Notes under the pieces: model-generated | The model's input: the letters and a program-made list of their open reading frames with translations, nothing else | Told to the model about the DNA's origin: nothing | The model's database searches: none | Source of the DNA: Gammaproteobacteria bacterium | GTDB taxonomy: Bacteria > Pseudomonadota > Gammaproteobacteria > Xanthomonadales > Wenzhouxiangellaceae | NCBI GenBank assembly: GCA_021772985.1 | Contig: JAJFKX010000008.1 | Span: forward strand, 1 to 64,000 | Length of the DNA: 64,000 bases | Direction of reading: 5' to 3' | Shown: positions 60,130-64,000 of the stretch, piece after piece | Layout: every line of letters starts with the position of its first letter | How positions within the stretch are numbered: the first letter of the stretch is position 1 | Made by a program: the position numbers and the translations under genes

Positions 60130-60831
60130 CTAGTGGTGCGCATGACCACTACCAAATAAACCCAACAACGGTTGATACATCAACCATAGCCCTGCAATAG
60201 CAATCATCAGCACCGATATCCACCTCACAGAAGGTTGCTGCATCCACAACCTGATCCGCGCCGAGGCCATCCCGGTAGCCAGCATTGCAGGCAAAGTACC
60301 CAATCCAAACGCCAGCATCATTAACCCGGCTTGCAGTGCATCAGCACGCAGCCAGGCAGCGGGAGCCACTGCATATACCAATCCACAGGGCAACCAGCCC
60401 CACAACATACCGAACAACAAAGCATCACCTGGGTTACGCAATGGCAATAACCGCTGGGTTAATGGCTGCAACCGCTTCCAAAAGATAGCTGCAATGCGTC
60501 GTATCAACAAAGCATCCAAACGCCAGCCAAACAGGCTGAAGGCGATCAGCAATAACAAAATCCCTGAGAGCAGACGACTGATAGAACCCAGCTGTGAGAT
60601 ACGCAGTAATTGTTCACTACTGCTAAAACCCCATTGCAGTAACAAAGCGCCTATTACACCGACCAGCATATAACTGCTGATACGTGCCAGATTTAACCAG
60701 ATTAACTGGTTGGTCTGTGTGCTACTGCCGGCCAGTGCCGCCAGGCCGCCACACATCCCAAAACAATGCCCGCTGCCGGCCAGGCCGGCAGCGAACAGAC
60801 CGGGGAGTACCAACCATAAATCCTGATTCAT
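60130..60831 (-). CDS. sulfite exporter TauE/SafE-family protein of the cco cluster
   Basis: 233 residues, six to seven membrane segments, with the GSGHCFGMCGGLAAL motif of the UreH/SafE group that commonly follows ccoS. Probably moves copper or another ion for cbb3 oxidase assembly. Overlaps ccoS by 4 bp. The His-rich end SGHAHH may bind metal. Confidence 0.88.
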   Translation of the reverse strand: MNQDLWLVLPGLFAAGLAGSGHCFGMCGGLAALAGSSTQTNQLIWLNLARISSYMLVGVIGALLLQWGFSSSEQLLRISQLGSISRLLSGILLLLIAFSLFGWRLDALLIRRIAAIFWKRLQPLTQRLLPLRNPGDALLFGMLWGWLPCGLVYAVAPAAWLRADALQAGLMMLAFGLGTLPAMLATGMASARIRLWMQQPSVRWISVLMIAIAGLWLMYQPLLGLFGSGHAHH

Positions 60832-61019
60832 GGTGTTGATTCTTTCGACCCAGGTTGCTGCAGATCAGCCGGTGGTTGCCGGTCGTCATCAAGCACCATA
60901 TGCATTGCTACGCTGTCCATGTTGTCATATTGGCCACTGCGCACAGCCCAGAAAAACAACACCACAGCCAAAGCCAGAACCAGCAGCGACAAAGGAATCA
61001 GAAACAGTAAACTGCTCAT
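60828..61019 (-). CDS. ccoS: CcoS, cbb3 oxidase maturation protein
   Basis: 63 residues with one membrane helix (FLIPLSLLVLALAVVLFFWAVRSGQYDNMD), the standard FFWAVRSGQ(F/Y)D signature. Needed for cofactor insertion into cbb3 oxidase. Confidence 0.93.
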   Translation of the reverse strand: MSSLLFLIPLSLLVLALAVVLFFWAVRSGQYDNMDSVAMHMVLDDDRQPPADLQQPGSKESTP

Positions 61020-63529
61020 GCTTTTAACGGTCTGGCAGGTAAGCCATGCGGTGCAGGGCGGGGTTCAGGAGTGTTTGCCAGAGGTGTTTGCTGTGGCGTA
61101 AGCAACCGCAGGCTGTTACCAACCACCAGCAAGGAGCTCAGTGACATGCCCAAAGCCGCCAGCCACGGCGGCAACCAGCCGAGCATCGCCACTGGGACAA
61201 TGCTCAGGTTATACAACAAAGCCCAACCCAGGTTCTGCCGGATACGCCGGCGAGTAATCGCAGCAATGGTTTGTAGTTCCGGTAATGCGGCCAAATCATC
61301 ATGCAGAATCAAGACATCTGCTGCGGCCTTGGCCAGGCTATGCCGAACACCGATCGCAACACCCACGTCGGCAGCTGCCAGCAATGGCGCATCATTAATC
61401 CCATCACCAACGGCCAGCACTTTATGGCCACTATTTTGCAGTGTTTGCAGATATGCCAGCTTGGCTTCCGGTAGCAGCTCGCCATGATAATTGGAAATAC
61501 CCAGTTGTCCGGCGACCCCGGCTACAGCTGTTGGCGTATCTCCGGACAACAGGGTTACCGGCAACGACAACTTAGCCAGTTGCTCAGCAGCCAGCGGCTT
61601 AATTTCATCGGCCAACAGTATCAGGCCCAATACCTGCTGTTCGTTGCCCAGCCACAACTCGCTATTGCCATCATCACCGGCAGTATCCGGTAGTGCGGTA
61701 CGAACCCGAATGGTATCCACACCGGATAACGCAGCCACATAATTAAGCCTGCCCAGCCGGTAACAATGCCCATCCAGCATGCCACTGATACCTTGCCCGG
61801 GTGATTCAGTCACCTGTTCAGCCACGCTAACTGTGGTGCTGTTTGTGACGGCCCGGGCCAGCGGGTGATGTGAGTGTTGTGCCAGCGCCGCGGCATAACG
61901 GGTGATTTCATTTTTGGTCATACCCGCCAACTGGCACACACTGCGCAGGCTGAAATCACCGTGGGTCAGTGTGCCGGTTTTATCCGCCAATAGACGATCA
62001 ATGCCAGGCAGGCGTAACAAGGTGGCGGCATCACGTAACAAAATGCCTTGACGAGCCAGTTGCGTACGGGCGGCCGCCAAAGCCGAGGGCATTGCCAGCG
62101 CCAGTGCGCATGGGCAACTGACCACCAGCACCGCCAGGGTGGTCTGCAGGCTCTGTTGCCAGCCAGCCGGCCAATGCAATACCGCAGTCAATCCGGCCAA
62201 CAACAACAGACCGCTGGTAAACCATACTGCAATGCGCCCGCTCCAATCAAAACCACTGCCAGCGGCATTACCGGCATTGCGCATCAGGCGCTGGATCGCT
62301 GCCAGGGTGGTGTATTTGCCACAGGCCGTTACCTGCAGGCGGGCTGTGCTATCCAACAGCTGGCTGCCGGCCAGCAGGGTCTCACCGGGTTGTTTGATAA
62401 TCGGCTGGGATTCACCGGTCAGCAGGCTTTCACTGACGGTTACCGCAGTGCTACCCAGCAATAGACCATCAGCTGCCAGGGTTTCACCTGCAGCAATTTG
62501 CAGCTGATCACCGTTGTGTATCTGCAAAGCCTGGACAATCTCAAACTTGTCATCGGCAGTGACGCGCTTGACCATCAACGGCAACAATTGGCTGGCGTGT
62601 TCACTGATCGCCTGGGCGCGCAGCCGTGCGCGTTGCTCCAGATGCCGCGATACACTCAGGAAAAACACAAACATTACCGCCGAATCAAAATACACTTCGC
62701 CGCTGCCGCTAAAGGTGCTGATACAGCTGCTGCCCCAAGCCATCAGAATGGCCAATGACACCGGTACATCCATACCCGGTCGAAAATGGCGGATTTGATA
62801 CCAGGCGGCCTGCAAAAAAGGCCAACCACTGTACCAGACCACCGGGGTGGCCAGCAGTAATGCGATCCAGCGGAAAAAATCACGCTCAGCCAGCAGCATG
62901 TCACTGCCGGCGCCCAGGTACAGGCCGACCGACATCATCATCACCTGGAACATACCCAGTGCCGCCACCAGTAGGCGTCGCAGACTGGTGCGTTGTTGTG
63001 CGCGTTGTTCACGGCAGCTGGCCAGCACCGCAGGCTGCAGCGGATAACCGAGCTTATCGGCTTCAATCAGGATATCACTGAGCGATGTCTGGGCAGGGCG
63101 CCAATGCAGTTCACCCTGACCAGTCGCATAATTGACCGCGATGCTGACGACGCCCGGCAGTTTACTCAGACAGGTTTCCAGCAACCACACACAAGCCGCA
63201 CAGCGAAGGTTGCTGACATTAACCGGCATCCGGTAAAGCTGCTGATCGCTGGTTTCCGCCAGTTGCGCTAATAGCTGTGGGTCGTCAAATGCCTGCCACC
63301 ATTGCTCAGAACGCAAAACCGGCCTTGCCGCCGCTGCAGTGCGTATTTGATAAAAGCTATCCAGATTACAATTGGCCAGCATGCCCGCCACAGCGGCGCA
63401 ACCATGGCAGCACATAGCACGTGGCGCCGCGTCAATAATCACCTGCAAACTCAAACCGGCAGGCACCGGTTCGTGACAGTGATAACAAACTCTATCAGCC
63501 TGCCGCGTTGTTGATGCACGCTCAGTCAT
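61016..63529 (-). CDS. ccoI: CcoI (FixI), copper-translocating P1B-type ATPase
   Basis: 837 residues from the ATG at 63529, which overlaps the ccoH stop. N-terminal Cys clusters CYHCHEPVP and CCHGCAAVAG, an HMA region NLRCAACVWLL, CPC in VVSCPCALALAMPSALAA, phosphorylation DKTGT and GDGINDAPLLAAADVGVAIG. It exports copper for cbb3 oxidase. Standard length for CcoI. Confidence 0.95.
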   Translation of the reverse strand: MTERASTTRQADRVCYHCHEPVPAGLSLQVIIDAAPRAMCCHGCAAVAGMLANCNLDSFYQIRTAAAARPVLRSEQWWQAFDDPQLLAQLAETSDQQLYRMPVNVSNLRCAACVWLLETCLSKLPGVVSIAVNYATGQGELHWRPAQTSLSDILIEADKLGYPLQPAVLASCREQRAQQRTSLRRLLVAALGMFQVMMMSVGLYLGAGSDMLLAERDFFRWIALLLATPVVWYSGWPFLQAAWYQIRHFRPGMDVPVSLAILMAWGSSCISTFSGSGEVYFDSAVMFVFFLSVSRHLEQRARLRAQAISEHASQLLPLMVKRVTADDKFEIVQALQIHNGDQLQIAAGETLAADGLLLGSTAVTVSESLLTGESQPIIKQPGETLLAGSQLLDSTARLQVTACGKYTTLAAIQRLMRNAGNAAGSGFDWSGRIAVWFTSGLLLLAGLTAVLHWPAGWQQSLQTTLAVLVVSCPCALALAMPSALAAARTQLARQGILLRDAATLLRLPGIDRLLADKTGTLTHGDFSLRSVCQLAGMTKNEITRYAAALAQHSHHPLARAVTNSTTVSVAEQVTESPGQGISGMLDGHCYRLGRLNYVAALSGVDTIRVRTALPDTAGDDGNSELWLGNEQQVLGLILLADEIKPLAAEQLAKLSLPVTLLSGDTPTAVAGVAGQLGISNYHGELLPEAKLAYLQTLQNSGHKVLAVGDGINDAPLLAAADVGVAIGVRHSLAKAAADVLILHDDLAALPELQTIAAITRRRIRQNLGWALLYNLSIVPVAMLGWLPPWLAALGMSLSSLLVVGNSLRLLTPQQTPLANTPEPRPAPHGLPARPLKA

Positions 63530-63746
63530 GCTGCTCGTCCGTTGTCGAATCGGGATGGTCACGGGTGCCGGTGTAAACCTTGCCCAATGGCTGACCAAGA
63601 TTGTCGAATTGTTCGACTGAGCCACTGCGATGCAAAATCACCATCGTAATGATCATTGCCACAATCGTAGCGATCAGCGGTGAAAGCACCAGCCAGACAT
63701 AACCTGAGCGGTACCAACTGGTGATATTCTGTTGGCTGGGGCTCAT
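63522..63746 (-). CDS. ccoH: CcoH/FixH-like short membrane protein
   Basis: 74 residues, one membrane helix (YVWLVLSPLIATIVAMIITMVILH) preceded by WYRSG. FixH/CcoH is usually about 150 residues with a periplasmic domain; here the domain is only ~30 residues. Position between ccoG and ccoI supports the name. Confidence 0.75.
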   Translation of the reverse strand: MSPSQQNITSWYRSGYVWLVLSPLIATIVAMIITMVILHRSGSVEQFDNLGQPLGKVYTGTRDHPDSTTDEQHD

Positions 63747-64000
63747 CGAAGGCTCCGTCGCGGGCCAAAAAACCGGCTTTGTTCGGTAATATTCAAACCG
63801 GGCTCGGACTGTGCCTGAACGGTGAATGAGATGTCATTACGCAGTCCGATATCCTGTGTGGGTGCCCGCAATGTGACTGGCAGCGAGCCGATTTTCCCTG
63901 GTTCCAGACTCAATTGAGCCATCCCGTGTACTTCCAGTCCGGGTATGCCACTGGCGGTAACGGTAAATTGCTGGGCCTGCCCGGTTCGGTTCATAATCCG
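63743..64000 (-). CDS. ccoG: CcoG (FixG) C-terminal part, 5' partial
   Basis: The reading frame continues beyond the window's right end. The visible residues (IMNRTGQAQQFTVTASGIPGLEVHGMAQLSLEPGKIGSLPVTLRAP) form the Ig-like C-terminal domain of CcoG, the copper-reducing ferredoxin-like protein of cbb3 assembly. It overlaps ccoH by 4 bp. Confidence 0.88.
   Translation of the reverse strand, partial: RIMNRTGQAQQFTVTASGIPGLEVHGMAQLSLEPGKIGSLPVTLRAPTQDIGLRNDISFTVQAQSEPGLNITEQSRFFGPRRSLR

Noticed and set aside
1-64000. rRNA genes, tRNA genes and CRISPR arrays
   Set aside because: None recognised by eye on either strand; a covariance-model search would be decisive.

Overview
The window looks like a gammaproteobacterial chromosome of moderate GC content. 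The evidence is a complete mlaFEDCB-mlaA phospholipid-trafficking operon, an FNR/Anr-type oxygen sensor followed by ompW with a perfect FNR box, the ccoGHIS maturation cluster of a cbb3 oxidase, SCO/PCuAC/CtaG copper-delivery genes and several TetR-controlled detoxification modules. The species cannot be named from sequence alone. No rRNA, tRNA or CRISPR array was recognised.

Layout. 1-3.1 kb: a 5'-truncated REP-type (Y1) transposase, then what looks like a decayed chromosomal integron. It has two leftward genes (a GC-rich VOC protein and a secreted TPR protein), each followed 31-37 bp after its stop by the same 26-bp repeat, and a rightward 3' remnant of an integron integrase. 3.2-13.5 kb: a 13-gene, mostly overlapping operon that makes molybdenum cofactor (moeB-like, moeA, moaA, moaC, mobA, moaD, moaE), matures it (xdhC-like, mocA-like) and ends with its probable client, a two-subunit IorAB/aldehyde-dehydrogenase-type molybdo-hydroxylase. 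A SufU/IscU-like scaffold and a TauE-like permease are built into it. 13.7-20.5 kb: an ECF sigma factor with a ChrR-like cupin, then a TPR lipoprotein, a DUF4331 protein, a HupE/UreJ-like membrane protein and a beta-barrel-like protein. The sigma gene and the lipoprotein gene share an upstream motif TGAAWCC-N15-GCGTA, which suggests one autoregulated envelope-response regulon.

20.5-23.7 kb is an accessory patch (orphan wHTH protein, 32-codon Arg-rich ORF, Cro-like regulator, broken IS1595 transposase, orphan 144-aa protein). 23.8-34.1 kb holds regulator/enzyme pairs with visible operators: TetR with a metallo-beta-lactamase-fold hydrolase, TetR with a fatty-acid hydroxylase-like protein, BlaI-M56 peptidase-DUF1579, ArsR-ArsI, AraC, and GST-TetR. 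34.3-36.3 kb carries a beta-helix surface protein with a GFE tail and an FkbM methyltransferase. 36.3-40.9 kb has copper delivery to respiratory oxidase (CtaG, PCuAC, SCO), then an amidase and an AhpD-like protein. 40.9-46.6 kb is mla, fnr/anr and ompW.

46.6-58.4 kb is a looser region of single genes: truncated TonB-receptor plug-like protein, ketopantoate reductase, peptidoglycan-binding-domain protein, TolB/TPR membrane protein, orphan proteins, phosphoesterase with a broken second copy, ASCH-like protein, CPBP protease with TetR, and a class C beta-lactamase-fold hydrolase. It is littered with dispersed ~80-bp repeats, strong hairpins and a 249-bp element bounded by 23-bp perfect inverted repeats. 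58.4-64 kb returns to core genes: holin-like protein, 2OG oxygenase-like protein, PTPS/QueD-like protein, then TauE/SafE-ccoS-ccoI-ccoH-ccoG for cbb3 oxidase assembly.

The best candidates for undescribed biology are the ECF-cupin/DUF4331/HupE regulon and the self-contained Moco-to-enzyme operon with its atypical MoeB.
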